Shown here piece by piece: positions 27,328 through 36,790 of a stretch of 64,000 nt of DNA (position 1 is the first letter of the stretch; the number at the start of each line of letters is the position of its first letter). The notes under the pieces were generated by a model. That model did no database searches, was not told where the DNA came from, and was given only the letters and a program-made list of their open reading frames with translations. A program made the translations under genes and the position numbers. Source of the DNA: Agrobacterium cavarae (GTDB lineage: Bacteria; Pseudomonadota; Alphaproteobacteria; Rhizobiales; Rhizobiaceae); NCBI RefSeq assembly GCF_004310285.1, contig NZ_SISF01000024.1:62001-126000 (forward strand). The letters are read 5' to 3'.

Positions 27328-29745
27328 ATGACGAACATCACGTCTGCTGCATCTGGCGGTACCTATCCCGTACTTCCTCTGCGCGACATTGTCGTTTTCC
27401 CACATATGATCGTTCCATTGTTTGTCGGACGCGAAAAGTCCATTCGCGCACTGGAAGAGGTCATGGGCTCCGACAGACAGATCATGCTTGTCACGCAGAT
27501 CAACGCGAGCGATGACGATCCGGATCCGTCTGCGATTCACAAAGTGGGCACGGTTGCCAACGTTCTTCAGTTGCTGAAGCTGCCCGACGGTACCGTCAAG
27601 GTTCTTGTCGAGGGCAAGGGCCGCGCGCAGATCGAAGAATACACCGGCCGCGAAGACTTCTACGAAGCGACCGCAACGATCCTGCACGAGCCGGAAGAAG
27701 ATGCCGTTGAGATCGAGGCTTTGTCTCGTTCCGTGGTGTCCGAGTTCGAAAGCTACGTAAAGCTCAACAAGAAGATTTCGCCGGAAGTGGTTGGCGCTGC
27801 TGGACAAATCGACGACTACTCCAAGCTCGCCGATACGGTTGCCTCGCACCTCTCCATCAAGATCACCGAAAAGCAGGAAATGCTCGAAACGGTGAGCGTG
27901 AAGCAGCGCTTGGAAAAGGCTCTTGGCTTCATGGAAGGCGAAATTTCCGTTCTGCAGGTTGAGAAGCGCATTCGCTCGCGGGTCAAGCGCCAGATGGAGA
28001 AGACCCAGCGCGAGTATTACTTGAACGAGCAGATGAAGGCGATCCAGAAGGAACTCGGCGACGGCGAAGACGGCCGTGACGAAATGGCCGAACTGGAAGA
28101 ACGCGTCGCCAAGACCAAGCTCTCCAAGGAGGCCAAGGAAAAGGCCGAGGCGGAGATGAAGAAGCTTCGCCAGATGAGCCCGATGTCGGCGGAAGCCACC
28201 GTCGTGCGCAACTATCTGGACTGGCTGCTTGGTCTTCCATGGGGCAAGAAGTCCAAGGTCAAGGTTGATCTGAATGCTGCCGAGCAGGTTCTGGATTTGG
28301 ATCACTTTGGCCTCGACAAGGTCAAGGAACGTATCGTCGAATATCTGGCCGTACAGGCCCGTGCGACGAAGATTCGCGGCCCGATCCTGTGCCTCGTCGG
28401 ACCTCCAGGCGTCGGTAAGACCTCGCTTGCGAAGTCCATTGCCAAGGCAACTGGTCGCGAATATGTTCGCATGGCGCTTGGTGGCGTTCGTGACGAAGCG
28501 GAAATCCGCGGTCACCGCCGGACCTATATCGGCTCCATGCCGGGCAAGATCGTCCAGTCGATGAAGAAGGCCAAGAAGGCGAACCCGCTCTTCCTGCTCG
28601 ATGAAATCGACAAGATGGGCATGGATTTCCGTGGCGACCCGTCGTCGGCTCTGCTCGAGGTGCTGGATCCGGAACAGAACGCCACCTTCATGGATCACTA
28701 CCTGGAAGTGGAATACGATCTGTCCGACGTAATGTTCGTGACGACCGCCAACACGCTCAATATTCCTGGTCCTCTGATGGACCGTATGGAAGTGATCCGT
28801 ATTGCCGGTTACACCGAAGACGAAAAGCGCGAGATCGCCAAGCGGCACCTGCTGCCTAAGGCAATCAAGGAACATGCCCTGCGTCCGGAGGAATTCTCCG
28901 TGACGGATGGCGCCTTGATGGCCATCATCCAGCAGTACACCCGTGAAGCCGGTGTTCGTAACTTCGAACGTGAGCTGATGAAGCTCGCCCGCAAGGCCGT
29001 CACCGAGATCATCAAGGGCAAGACCAAGTCGGTCGAAGTCACGGCTGAAAACATCAACGACTATCTGGGGGTGCCGCGCTTCCGTCATGGCGAGGCAGAG
29101 CGTGAGGATCAGGTCGGCGTCGTAACGGGTCTGGCCTGGACCGAAGTGGGTGGCGAATTGCTCACCATCGAAGGCGTGATGATGCCGGGCAAGGGTCGTA
29201 TGACCGTGACCGGTAACCTGAAGGAAGTGATGAAGGAGTCTATCTCGGCGGCGGCATCCTATGTCCGTTCGCGCGCGGTCGATTTCGGCATCGAGCCTCC
29301 ACGCTTCGACAAGAGCGACATCCACGTGCACGTGCCGGAAGGTGCGACGCCGAAGGACGGTCCGTCTGCAGGTGTCGCCATGGCAACGGCCATCGTCTCC
29401 ATCATGACAGGTATTCCTGTCTCGAAGGATGTAGCGATGACGGGCGAGATCACGCTTCGCGGTCGTGTCCTGCCGATCGGTGGATTGAAGGAAAAGCTGC
29501 TTGCAGCGCTTCGCGGCGGCATCAAGAAGGTGCTGATCCCGGAAGAGAACGCCAAGGATCTGGCGGACATTCCGGACAATGTGAAGAACGGCATGGAGAT
29601 CATTCCGGTGTCCCGCATGGGTGAGGTTCTTGAGCATGCTCTGACCCGTAAACCCGAGCCTATCGAGTGGGATGGCAGCATCGAAACGCCGGTGATTGCG
29701 ACTGTTGAGGGTGTTGATGACGGCGGCCAGACGATCGCCCATTAA
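27328..29745 (+). CDS. lon: Lon protease (LonA)
   Basis: ATP-dependent protease for misfolded and regulatory proteins; in alphaproteobacteria it degrades CcrM and DnaA-type cell-cycle factors. 805 residues. N-terminal substrate domain ([23 protein letters not shown]), a coiled-coil helix near 220-260, AAA+ module with Walker [18 protein letters not shown] (about 356) and Walker [12 protein letters not shown], and the peptidase domain with the Ser-Lys dyad: Ser in [14 protein letters not shown] (about 678) and Lys in [19 protein letters not shown] (about 721). GGAAAGGAA precedes the ATG. Terminator immediately downstream. Confidence 0.98.
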   Translation: MTNITSAASGGTYPVLPLRDIVVFPHMIVPLFVGREKSIRALEEVMGSDRQIMLVTQINASDDDPDPSAIHKVGTVANVLQLLKLPDGTVKVLVEGKGRAQIEEYTGREDFYEATATILHEPEEDAVEIEALSRSVVSEFESYVKLNKKISPEVVGAAGQIDDYSKLADTVASHLSIKITEKQEMLETVSVKQRLEKALGFMEGEISVLQVEKRIRSRVKRQMEKTQREYYLNEQMKAIQKELGDGEDGRDEMAELEERVAKTKLSKEAKEKAEAEMKKLRQMSPMSAEATVVRNYLDWLLGLPWGKKSKVKVDLNAAEQVLDLDHFGLDKVKERIVEYLAVQARATKIRGPILCLVGPPGVGKTSLAKSIAKATGREYVRMALGGVRDEAEIRGHRRTYIGSMPGKIVQSMKKAKKANPLFLLDEIDKMGMDFRGDPSSALLEVLDPEQNATFMDHYLEVEYDLSDVMFVTTANTLNIPGPLMDRMEVIRIAGYTEDEKREIAKRHLLPKAIKEHALRPEEFSVTDGALMAIIQQYTREAGVRNFERELMKLARKAVTEIIKGKTKSVEVTAENINDYLGVPRFRHGEAEREDQVGVVTGLAWTEVGGELLTIEGVMMPGKGRMTVTGNLKEVMKESISAAASYVRSRAVDFGIEPPRFDKSDIHVHVPEGATPKDGPSAGVAMATAIVSIMTGIPVSKDVAMTGEITLRGRVLPIGGLKEKLLAALRGGIKKVLIPEENAKDLADIPDNVKNGMEIIPVSRMGEVLEHALTRKPEPIEWDGSIETPVIATVEGVDDGGQTIAH

Positions 29746-29789
29746 GATTTTGAGCGATCTATGATGCTAAATTAGCACAGAACTTCTGG

Positions 29790-29817
29790 AAGGCCGGCGG
29801 AAATGCCGGCCTTTTTT
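29790..29817 (+). terminator. Intrinsic terminator after lon
   Basis: GGCCGGC / GCCGGCC stem (29792-29798, 29805-29811), 6-base loop, six T to 29817; 44 bases past the lon stop. Confidence 0.85.
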
Positions 29818-29946
29818 GTGAAAAAACCACGAGACCTCTTGTTTTTCAGGCGATTCCATCGCTTTTGGGTGGCGGTGCGCAAATAGAACTCTATTCTGCG
29901 CGGACCTGATTTTGAGTCGTTTCATACCACTGAAAGGGATGGAAAC

Positions 29947-30222
29947 ATGAACAAGAACGAGCTCGTTTCCGCAGTTGCCGAGAAGGCTGGCCTGTCCAAG
30001 GCTGATGCCGCTTCTGCCGTTGACGCCGTATTTGAAACTGTACAGAACGAACTGAAGGCTGGTGGCGACATCCGTCTCGCTGGCTTCGGTAGCTTCAGCG
30101 TCAGCCACCGCAAGGCAACCAAGGGCCGCAACCCGGCGACCCGCGAAGAGGTCGATATTCCTGCTCGCAACGTCCCGAAGTTCTCTGCAGGCAAGGGCCT
30201 GAAGGACGCGGTCAACAGCTGA
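29947..30222 (+). CDS. hupB: HU family DNA-binding protein
   Basis: 91-residue nucleoid protein. MNKNELVSAVAEKAGLSKADA, GGDIRLAGFGSFSV, and the DNA-wrapping arm RKATKGRNPATREEVDIPARNVPKFSAGKGLKDAVN with its intercalating Pro. Follows lon, as it does in many proteobacteria. AAAGGGATGG precedes the ATG; a terminator follows. Confidence 0.96.
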   Translation: MNKNELVSAVAEKAGLSKADAASAVDAVFETVQNELKAGGDIRLAGFGSFSVSHRKATKGRNPATREEVDIPARNVPKFSAGKGLKDAVNS

Positions 30223-30272
30223 TCCGTCCCGACCTCATCTCGCATGAGGTCAATGACAATTCGATATCCTGC

Positions 30273-30303
30273 AAGCCCGGCCTCCGCGCCGGGCTTTCTT
30301 TTT
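30273..30303 (+). terminator. Intrinsic terminator after hupB
   Basis: AAGCCCGGC / GCCGGGCTT stem (30273-30281, 30288-30296), 6-base loop, T-rich tail to 30303. Confidence 0.85.
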
Positions 30304-30365
30304 GACCATCTTGCGTTGTGGCTTGGCGTACCATATTTCTATTCCGCCGGTCCTTCCGGCATTCG

Positions 30366-30506
30366 TTCTCAGGGCGGGGTGTAATTCCCCACCGGCGGTA
30401 AGAGGGAAACCTCCAAGCCCGCGAGCGCCTGTTTTCGAAAGAGGGCAGGGTCAGCAGATCCGGTGCAACTCCGGAGCCGACGGTATAGTCCGGATGAAAG
30501 AGAATG
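30366..30506 (+). ncRNA. FMN riboswitch (RFN element)
   Basis: Near-consensus RFN element: the closing stem begins TTCTCAGGGCGGGGTG and ends with GGATGAAAGAGAA; between them are CCCCACCGGCGGTA, AAGCCCGCGAGCGC, GGTCAGCAGATCCGGTG and CCGGAGCCGACGGTATAGT. The variable arm lies around 30430-30450. It binds FMN and turns the downstream gene off when flavin is plentiful. It sits 132 bases before the transporter start. Confidence 0.95.
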
Positions 30507-30637
30507 AGGTCAGGCTGCGCTCTCATCTGCGAAAGCAGGGGGAGGCAGTGCGCGTTTCATCGTGTCCTTGCCGATGCGGTTTCCGTCGTCCTCATCTGTC
30601 CTGATTTGTGTTGGTCCTTTGGAAAAGGAAACATGAC

Positions 30638-31540
30638 ATGAATCAGAGCTCCGTTTCGCTCTTCCGCTCCCGGGCCGTTCTCGGCGCCGGTTTTATGGTT
30701 CTGGCGGGTATCGCCTTTGCCGCACTCAACGTCGTCACCCAGGAACTTGCAATGACGCTCGGCTTTCCGCCGGCGTCCACAGCTTTCTGGCAATATGGTT
30801 TCGCACTCATCCTCTCGCTGCCCCTGCTGGTTCGGCTAGGCCTGCGCGCAATGAAGACCGACTATCCCTTCCGCCACATCTTCCGTGTCCTGCTTGCTGC
30901 TTTCGGTGTTCAGGCCTGGGTGACGGGGCTGGTGACAGTGCCGATCTGGCAGGCGATCGCGCTTGTCATGACCTCCCCCTTCTTCATCATCATCGGCGCT
31001 CGGCTCTTCCTGGGTGAAACCGTCGGCCGCGACAGATGGCTTGCAACACTCACGGGCTTCATCGGCGCGATGATCATCCTGCAGCCATGGTCGGACAGCT
31101 TTACCATTGCCGCGCTGCTGCCTGTGCTTTCCGCATTGCTGTGGGGTGGATCGTCGTTGATCATGAAGAACCTCACACATCACGAGCCGCCCGAGACGGT
31201 GACCGTCTGGCTCCTCGTCCTGCTGACGCCAATCAATGCGGGCCTCGCCGCAGCCTCTGGCTTTGCTGTTCCGGAAGGTCTTGCGCTCTGGCTGCTGGTT
31301 GCGGCAGGGCTGCTGACGGCGCTCGGGCAATATCTCCTGACGCTCGCTTACAACGCCGCTGATGCGGCCTACGTGCAGCCCTTCGACGATCTGAAGCTAC
31401 CGTTGAACGTTCTCGCAGGCTGGCTGGTGTTTGGCTACGCGCCGAGCGGCTATCTCTGGCTCGGTGCCACTCTTATCCTCTTCGCGTCACTCTTCCTCAT
31501 GCTGCGTGAAGCAGGCAAGGAAGCGGTGGTCGTCTCGTGA
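30638..31540 (+). CDS. ribN: Riboflavin importer of the EamA/DMT family (RibN-like)
   Basis: 300 residues from ATG at 30638 (AAGGAA 7 bases upstream; the frame is open to 30608). About ten membrane helices in two EamA halves: GAGFMVLAGIAFAALNVVTQ, FGVQAWVTGLVTVPIWQAIAL, FIIIGARLFLGETVGRDRW, then TVWLLVLLTPINAGLAA, AYNAADAAYVQPFDDLKLPLNVL. The fold alone does not give a substrate, but the FMN riboswitch directly upstream does. RibN, first described in Rhizobium leguminosarum, is a DMT riboflavin importer often under this riboswitch. Assignment is from context plus family. Confidence 0.82.
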   Translation: MNQSSVSLFRSRAVLGAGFMVLAGIAFAALNVVTQELAMTLGFPPASTAFWQYGFALILSLPLLVRLGLRAMKTDYPFRHIFRVLLAAFGVQAWVTGLVTVPIWQAIALVMTSPFFIIIGARLFLGETVGRDRWLATLTGFIGAMIILQPWSDSFTIAALLPVLSALLWGGSSLIMKNLTHHEPPETVTVWLLVLLTPINAGLAAASGFAVPEGLALWLLVAAGLLTALGQYLLTLAYNAADAAYVQPFDDLKLPLNVLAGWLVFGYAPSGYLWLGATLILFASLFLMLREAGKEAVVVS

Positions 31541-31598
31541 GGAGGAGTTGCAACCACACCGGGCGCGCTACGCCCGGTGCCATGGCTAAACGCCTAAG

Positions 31599-31690
31599 GC
31601 ATCGGCATGAAAATCGGAATCGATGTTCGAAAGGCGATGCATACAGTCAAAAAGTGAGACGCGTCCATTGTGCGCCCCACAGGGCGCATG
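31599..31690 (+). repeat. RIME-like intergenic repeat, copy B
   Basis: About 92 bases aligned with copy A, including GAAAATCGGAATCGAT and GTGCGCCCCACAGGGCGCA; more diverged than A and C. It follows ribN. Confidence 0.65.
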
Positions 31691-31874
31691 TCACGCCACG
31701 CTTCGTCAGGCGTCGAAGGTGCTCTTCTCCGATGGGATTCGCTGGGGGGAGGGCACGCATAGGACTTGAGCGGCGGCAAGCTGTCCACAAGGCACATGCG
31801 AATGACCTTCGATCAATGCGAAAACGTCTGTCGGAAAGGGCGTCGTTTTTTAAAGTGAGGTGAGTTTCATAAGC

Positions 31875-31979
31875 TCATCGCTGCTTGTCCTGATTCTCCG
31901 AATCGTACTGAACCCATCGGAAAAAGAAATAAATCGGCAAGGCAATAAGCGCCAGGGTGGCGAGCGTGTGTACTGACAT
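31875..31979 (-). CDS. Possible 34-residue single-helix membrane protein
   Basis: ATG at 31979, TGA at 31875-31877. One hydrophobic helix (LATLALIALPIYFFFRW) followed by a charged tail (QYDSENQDKQR), a typical bitopic micropeptide. A weak purine stretch (GGGATG) precedes it. The surrounding ~700 bases otherwise hold only a repeat. No family known to me; codon structure alone cannot prove expression. Confidence 0.4.
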   Translation of the reverse strand: MSVHTLATLALIALPIYFFFRWVQYDSENQDKQR

Positions 31980-32266
31980 GGTTCATCCCATTACTCGCGT
32001 CTTCATCATGAGGACGACGAGATACTTATGGTGCGAAACCTCTTTATAATTCTTGAATCGCTCGATGAGCGAACTGTCAGATTCTGGGACAGGGCGTGGA
32101 GCGACAAACGCGGTGTCAAACTGAGCTGGCTCAAGCATCGCCGGTTGCTCGGATCATCATCGAGCGACACACAACAGCACCAGCAGAGCTCGACAAGACA
32201 GCGCAACATCAAGGCTGTCGAAGAGGCAGCCATTTAAGTTTTAAGTGGTGACATCTGGGAAGAAAA

Positions 32267-32342
32267 TGGTGGGCGATGAGAGACTCGAACTCCCGACATC
32301 CTCGGTGTAAACGAGGCGCTCTACCAACTGAGCTAATCGCCC
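32267..32342 (-). tRNA. tRNA-Val (TAC)
   Basis: A complete 76-base cloverleaf on the minus strand: acceptor GGGCGAT / ATCGCCC, D-arm TAGCTCAGTTGGTAGAGC, anticodon stem CCTCG/CGAGG around TTTACAC (anticodon TAC), T-arm GGGAGTTCGAACTCTC, encoded CCA. Confidence 0.95.
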
Positions 32343-32829
32343 TTCGCGTCTTGCAGGTCGTGTCTGCCGCGTCGGTGGCCGTGATCTATTCGGATCGGAT
32401 GGAAACCGCAAGAGCCTTTGTGAAGTTTTTTTGTTTTTTCCGATTTTTTGTCGCGGTGCAAAAAGCAAGTGATTTAGCAGCCACGCAAATTTCCTACGCT
32501 ATATCAGCTCTTTACAATCCAGGGACCAGCCAGCTGGTTCTGATAAACTCAACCGCTCGACGCCAGTGACCTTTTAAGCCTGCGATAGCGCAGCCACCAC
32601 TCTATCCTCGGATGGACCAGTCTTTCTTTTCCGCGCGATGACGAGTCAGGCACAGGAAAATCTGGACGTGCTAAGGTCCGAGACGGCACAATGTTAGAAG
32701 AAGGGAAGGGGAGGCGCCCTCGTCAGGGGTTCGCATCACTGGTGGCGACTCGAGGATGGTCTCCAGGAGGAATAGCGCGGTCTGTGGATAAGATGCCTGA
32801 GGTGCACAATTGCAGGTGCTTCATCGATT

Positions 32830-32849
32830 GCCCGGAAAGCCGGGCTTTT
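32830..32849 (+). terminator. Terminator-like hairpin with no gene in front
   Basis: GCCCGG, loop AAAG, CCGGGC, then TTTT. No coding gene ends upstream on this strand, which makes an unannotated small RNA worth considering. Confidence 0.5.
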
Positions 32850-32904
32850 GGAAGCTGGTCCCATGGCAAAATGCACAAGCTTATTCTTTTGTCGTGAAAG
32901 CTGC

Positions 32905-32933
32905 TTGACACCCCCACACGAACGCCTTAGTTA
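32905..32933 (+). promoter_or_regulatory. Possible promoter for the tRNA-Asp pair
   Basis: A perfect -35 TTGACA (32905-32910), 17-base spacer, weak -10 TAGTTA; about 62 bases before the first tRNA-Asp. Only the -35 is convincing. Confidence 0.35.
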
Positions 32934-32994
32934 GCCGCTCAACGAACAGCCGAGGCGGTTCGTGCAGCGAGGTGAAAGCCTCCTGTCAGGAGAT

Positions 32995-33071
32995 GCGGGT
33001 GTAGCTCAGTCGGTTAGAGTGCCGGCCTGTCACGCCGGAGGTCGCGGGTTCGAGCCCCGTCACTCGCGCCA
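32995..33071 (+). tRNA. tRNA-Asp (GTC), first copy
   Basis: 77-base cloverleaf with acceptor GCGGGTG / CACTCGC (one G-U pair), anticodon stem GCCGG/CCGGC region with anticodon GTC, T-arm GCGGGTTCGAGCCCCGT, encoded CCA. Identical to the copy 43 bases downstream. Confidence 0.96.
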
Positions 33072-33114
33072 TCCTGTCCCTCGGAACTCTACGAACGCCG
33101 AGCGTTCGTCATGC

Positions 33115-33191
33115 GCGGGTGTAGCTCAGTCGGTTAGAGTGCCGGCCTGTCACGCCGGAGGTCGCGGGTTCGAGCCCCGTCACTCGCGCCA
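33115..33191 (+). tRNA. tRNA-Asp (GTC), second copy
   Basis: Identical in sequence to the first copy over 77 bases, with CCA. A short T-run follows (ACTTTTTTCT), so the pair is probably one transcript ending here. Confidence 0.96.
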
Positions 33192-33349
33192 CTTTTTTCT
33201 ACCTCCATTGCTATATCTGCCATCAGCAGGGCGCGGTTTGCACCGCAAGATTTAGCCCATTCCGCCTCACTCAACCGGTCAAATTGTTCCGCCGGAAAGT
33301 CCAGTTTTCGCTCTTCCCCGGTGTCATAAAACGTTACCGCATGGCACAA
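33134..33349 (-). pseudogene. Protein-like frame that runs into tRNA-Asp
   Basis: From ATG at 33349 the first ~52 residues have normal protein composition (MCHAVTFYDTGEERKLDF, then AEQFDRLSEAEWAKS), but the remaining residues are the reverse reading of the tRNA-Asp gene (GASDGARTRDLRRDRPA), a well-known artefact. Either a gene remnant whose 3' end was replaced by the tRNA duplication, or chance. No ribosome site is evident. Confidence 0.2.
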
Positions 33350-33611
33350 AAATATGTGACGATTTAAAAGAGCGGTTTAAACGATTTTTGTCGATGTTTC
33401 TTAAGTATTTAGCTATATGTCGAATGGCCAGAGCATCGGCTGTTTGACATTACCGTGTCTAATCCGTGGCGGGATTGGCGCGAAAAGGTGCTTAAACCCT
33501 TGCAGAGATGGCGCGGCTGCGCTAACCACTGCGGCGTTGCAACACAATTCGGCCCTGCGGAACGTCAGTTCCAAATGGGTGCCCGACGCTCGGTCGGGCA
33601 AGGAAGAGACA
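33192..33611. other. Leader region of the nuo operon
   Basis: 420 bases between tRNA-Asp and nuoA. AT-rich in 33330-33420, where the nuo promoter probably lies; no clean -35/-10 pair can be named. It contains the protein-like minus-strand frame noted at 33134-33349. Confidence 0.3.
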
Positions 33612-33977
33612 ATGACTGAACTCCTCAGTTCCTATATTCCGATCGCAATCTTCATCGGTATCGCACTCGTCATCGGCCTGGCGCTGTTGATCGCGCCTTT
33701 CGCGGTTGCTTACAAGAATCCCGATCCTGAGAAGCTTTCCGCATTCGAATGCGGCTTCAACGCGTTTGACGACGCGCGCATGAAGTTTGACATTCGATTC
33801 TATCTCGTTTCGATCCTTTTCATCATCTTCGACCTGGAAGTCGCCTTCCTGTTCCCGTGGGCAGTCTCCTTCGGTGAAATCGGCTGGTTCGGTTTCTGGT
33901 CCATGATGGTGTTTCTGGCCGTTCTGACCATCGGCTTCATCTATGAATGGAAGAAGGGAGCGCTGGAATGGGCGTAG
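33612..33977 (+). CDS. nuoA: Complex I subunit NuoA
   Basis: 121 residues, three membrane helices ([58 protein letters not shown]) with the conserved loop YECG-type segment [23 protein letters not shown] at 33612 follows GGAAGAGAC. First gene of the 14-gene operon for proton-pumping NADH:ubiquinone oxidoreductase; it overlaps nuoB by 10 bases. Confidence 0.96.
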   Translation: MTELLSSYIPIAIFIGIALVIGLALLIAPFAVAYKNPDPEKLSAFECGFNAFDDARMKFDIRFYLVSILFIIFDLEVAFLFPWAVSFGEIGWFGFWSMMVFLAVLTIGFIYEWKKGALEWA

Positions 33978-34552
33978 TTCAAAACGACTCGACGCTTGTC
34001 GCGCAAAAGCCCAAGGGCATTATCGATCCATCGACCGGCAAGCCGGTCGGTAGCGATGATGCTTACTTCAGCGAAATCAATGACGAGCTTGCCGACAAGG
34101 GCTTTCTCGTCACCTCGACCGACGAGCTCATCACCTGGGCGCGCACCGGCTCGCTGATGTGGATGCAGTTCGGTCTGGCCTGCTGCGCCGTCGAAGGTCT
34201 GATGCAGGCCTCCGGTCCGCGTTACGACATGGAGCGCTTCGGCGTTGCCCCGCGCGCCTCACCGCGCCAGTCGGACGTCATGATCGTTGCCGGCACGCTC
34301 ACCAACAAGATGGCGCCCGCACTGCGCAAGGTCTATGACCAGATGCCGGAGCCGCGCTACGTCATCTCCATGGGCTCCTGTGCCAATGGCGGCGGCTATT
34401 ATCACTATTCCTACGCCGTCGTTCGCGGTTGCGACCGTGTTGTGCCAGTCGATATTTACGTGCCGGGCTGTCCCCCCACGGCGGAAGCGCTGCTTTACGG
34501 CGTGCTTCTGCTGCAGAAGAAAATCCGCCGCACAGGCACGATCGAGCGTTAA
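33968..34552 (+). CDS. nuoB: Complex I subunit NuoB (cluster N2)
   Basis: 194 residues from ATG at 33968 (GGGAG 8 bases upstream, inside nuoA). Carries the N2 4Fe-4S ligands: the tandem Cys pair in [11 protein letters not shown], the Cys in [13 protein letters not shown], and the Cys in [18 protein letters not shown]. This is the last iron-sulfur cluster before quinone. Peripheral arm, cytoplasmic side. Confidence 0.97.
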   Translation: MGVVQNDSTLVAQKPKGIIDPSTGKPVGSDDAYFSEINDELADKGFLVTSTDELITWARTGSLMWMQFGLACCAVEGLMQASGPRYDMERFGVAPRASPRQSDVMIVAGTLTNKMAPALRKVYDQMPEPRYVISMGSCANGGGYYHYSYAVVRGCDRVVPVDIYVPGCPPTAEALLYGVLLLQKKIRRTGTIER

Positions 34553-34569
34553 GGGCAGAGGACTGAAGA

Positions 34570-35172
34570 ATGAGCGAAGCTCTTAACGATTTCGCGGCCT
34601 ATGTGCAGGAAGCGCGCGGCTCTCTTATCGAGTCGCATGCCATCGCTTACGGCGAGTTGACGCTGAACACGACGCCGGCAAACATCATCGCGCTTCTGAC
34701 TTTCCTGCGTGACGATGTGCAGTGCGGGTTCGTCAACATCATCGATATTTGTGGCGTTGACTGGCCGCAGCGCGAAAAGCGCTTCGATGTCGTCTATCAT
34801 CTGCTGTCTCCGCGCCAGAACCTGCGCGTTCGCATCAAGCTGCAGGTGGCCGAAGACGAAGGCGTACCGTCTGCGACGTCGGTTTTCTACGGCGCTGAGT
34901 GGTTCGAGCGCGAAGCCTGGGACATGTATGGTATTCCGTTTGAAGGCCATTCCGATCTTCGCCGTATCCTGACGGATTATGGCTTCGAAGGTCATCCGCT
35001 TCGCAAGGATTTTCCGCTCACCGGTTTCGTCGAAGTGCGCTACGATGACGTCCAAAAGCGCGTTCTTTACGAGCCCGTGGAGTTGAAGCAGGAATTCCGC
35101 AGCTTCGATTTCCTCTCGCCTTGGGAAGGAACGGATTACGTTCTTCCGGGTGACGAAAAGGCCAAGCAATGA
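34570..35172 (+). CDS. nuoC: Complex I subunit NuoC
   Basis: 200 residues, the 30-kDa subunit, separate from NuoD as in rhizobia and mitochondria (E. coli fuses them). [27 protein letters not shown] and the signature [40 protein letters not shown]. Its stop overlaps the next start by ATGA. Confidence 0.96.
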   Translation: MSEALNDFAAYVQEARGSLIESHAIAYGELTLNTTPANIIALLTFLRDDVQCGFVNIIDICGVDWPQREKRFDVVYHLLSPRQNLRVRIKLQVAEDEGVPSATSVFYGAEWFEREAWDMYGIPFEGHSDLRRILTDYGFEGHPLRKDFPLTGFVEVRYDDVQKRVLYEPVELKQEFRSFDFLSPWEGTDYVLPGDEKAKQ

Positions 35173-35600
35173 GCGAAGCAGTTTCCACAGAGCAGGGACA
35201 ATGTCTTTGCGGCGCCGTTCGCATGCAAGTGACGATCGGCGCCCGGGAAATGGGTGCATGCCATTGCTCCATGTGCCGTCGCTGGTCCGGCGGTGTTTTC
35301 CTCGCTGTTGAATGCAAGTCCGTCTCTGTAGAGAATGCTGAGGCGCTCGGCGTCTATTCGTCGTCCGAGTGGGGCGAGCGCTGCTTCTGCAAGACATGCG
35401 GCAGCACGGTAATGTGGCGCTCCAAAGATGGCGCGCATTTTGCCGTTTCCGCCCAGCTCTTCAACGATCCGTCCAGCTTCACGCTGGCATCCGAGATCTT
35501 CATTGACGAAAAGCCGACAAGCTATTCGTTCGCCGAGGCCACCAAGAAAATGACCGGCCCCGAATTCATCGCCATGATCACGTCGGCGGAGCAACACTGA
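35169..35600 (+). CDS. GFA/CENP-V-type zinc protein embedded in the nuo operon
   Basis: 143 residues of the GFA (glutathione-dependent formaldehyde-activating enzyme) fold. Zinc ligands are visible: [20 protein letters not shown], and [13 protein letters not shown]. The family binds two zinc ions; most members have unknown substrates, and this one is not necessarily a formaldehyde enzyme. It overlaps nuoC by ATGA and nuoD by TGATG, so it is translated as part of the complex I operon. It is not a known complex I subunit; a role in assembly or thiol/formaldehyde stress near the complex is inference. Confidence 0.88.
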   Translation: MSEAVSTEQGQCLCGAVRMQVTIGAREMGACHCSMCRRWSGGVFLAVECKSVSVENAEALGVYSSSEWGERCFCKTCGSTVMWRSKDGAHFAVSAQLFNDPSSFTLASEIFIDEKPTSYSFAEATKKMTGPEFIAMITSAEQH

Positions 35601-36790
35601 TGACTGAACATAATGTTCGCAATTTTACGATCAACTTCGGTCCGGAACATCCGTCCGCGCACGGCGTGCTGCGTCTCGTTCTGGAACTCGACGGCGAAAT
35701 CGTTGAGCGCGTCGATCCGCATATCGGCCTGCTGCATCGCGGCACGGAAAAGCTGATCGAAGCCAAGACCTATCTTCAGGCTGTTCCTTACTTCGATCGC
35801 CTCGACTACGTCGCGCCGATGAACCAGGAGCACGCCTTTGCGCTTGCCGTCGAACGGCTGCTCGGGCTTGAAATCCCGATGCGCGGTCAGTTGATCCGCG
35901 TTCTCTATTCCGAAATCGGCCGCATCCTCTCGCACATCATGAACGTCACGACTCAGGCCATGGACGTCGGTGCCATGACGCCACCGGTCTGGGGCTTCGA
36001 AGAGCGCGAAAAGCTGATGGTGTTTTACGAGCGTGCGTCCGGTGCACGCATGCACGCTGCCTATTTCCGTCCAGGCGGCGTCCACCAGGATATTCCGCAG
36101 GAACTGGTCGATGATATCGGCAAGTGGTGCGATCCGTTCATCACGGTTCTCGACAACATCGAGGGCCTGCTCACCGACAACCGCATCTACAAGCAGCGTA
36201 ACGTCGATATCGGCGTCGTGTCGCTCGAAGATGCGTTCGCCTGGGGTTTCACCGGCGTCATGGTTCGTGGTTCGGGTGCTGCCTGGGACCTGCGCCGTGC
36301 GCAGCCCTACGAGTGCTATTCCGATCTCGACTTCGATATTCCGGTCGGCAAGAATGGCGACTGCTACGACCGTTACCTGATCCGCATGCAGGAAATGCGC
36401 GAATCGGTGAAGATCATGAAGCAGTGCGTCGAGCTTCTCTCGGGCAAGCATCGCATCGGTGCGGTTTCGTCGCTCGACGGCAAGGTCGTGCCGCCGAAGC
36501 GTGGTGAGATGAAGCGTTCGATGGAAGCACTGATCCATCACTTCAAGCTCTATACCGAAGGCTATCACGTTCCGGCCGGCGAAGTGTATGCGGCCGTCGA
36601 AGCGCCGAAGGGCGAATTCGGCGTCTATGTTGTGGCCGATGGCACCAACAAGCCGTATCGTTGCAAGATCCGCGCTCCGGGCTATGCCCACCTGCAGGCG
36701 ATGGACTTCCTCTGCAAGGGCCACCAGCTCGCTGACGTGACCGCCGTTCTCGGCTCTCTCGACATCGTGTTCGGGGAGGTCGATCGCTGA
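35600..36790 (+). CDS. nuoD: Complex I subunit NuoD
   Basis: 396 residues, the 49-kDa quinone-site subunit. [21 protein letters not shown] (conserved quinone-site His), [26 protein letters not shown], and the C-terminal [41 protein letters not shown]. Starts in a TGATG overlap with the GFA gene and ends in a TGATG overlap with the next small gene. Confidence 0.97.
   Translation: MTEHNVRNFTINFGPEHPSAHGVLRLVLELDGEIVERVDPHIGLLHRGTEKLIEAKTYLQAVPYFDRLDYVAPMNQEHAFALAVERLLGLEIPMRGQLIRVLYSEIGRILSHIMNVTTQAMDVGAMTPPVWGFEEREKLMVFYERASGARMHAAYFRPGGVHQDIPQELVDDIGKWCDPFITVLDNIEGLLTDNRIYKQRNVDIGVVSLEDAFAWGFTGVMVRGSGAAWDLRRAQPYECYSDLDFDIPVGKNGDCYDRYLIRMQEMRESVKIMKQCVELLSGKHRIGAVSSLDGKVVPPKRGEMKRSMEALIHHFKLYTEGYHVPAGEVYAAVEAPKGEFGVYVVADGTNKPYRCKIRAPGYAHLQAMDFLCKGHQLADVTAVLGSLDIVFGEVDR

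Larger units (their letters stand above)
32343..32994. other. 652-base region without a clear gene, holding an orphan terminator
   Basis: Between tRNA-Val and tRNA-Asp. Short frames here (for example 32691-32897) show no family features. It holds the hairpin at 32830-32849 and a possible tRNA-Asp promoter at 32905. A small RNA ending at the hairpin is possible. Confidence 0.4.

Noticed and set aside
27250..29742. 830-codon open frame opposite lon
   Set aside because: It mirrors lon over its whole length; composition (His, Arg, Asp, Leu heavy, no motif) is that of an antisense frame in high-GC coding DNA.
32028..32237. 69-codon frame between the micropeptide and tRNA-Val
   Set aside because: Ser/Gln-rich tail, no ribosome site or motif; likely chance.
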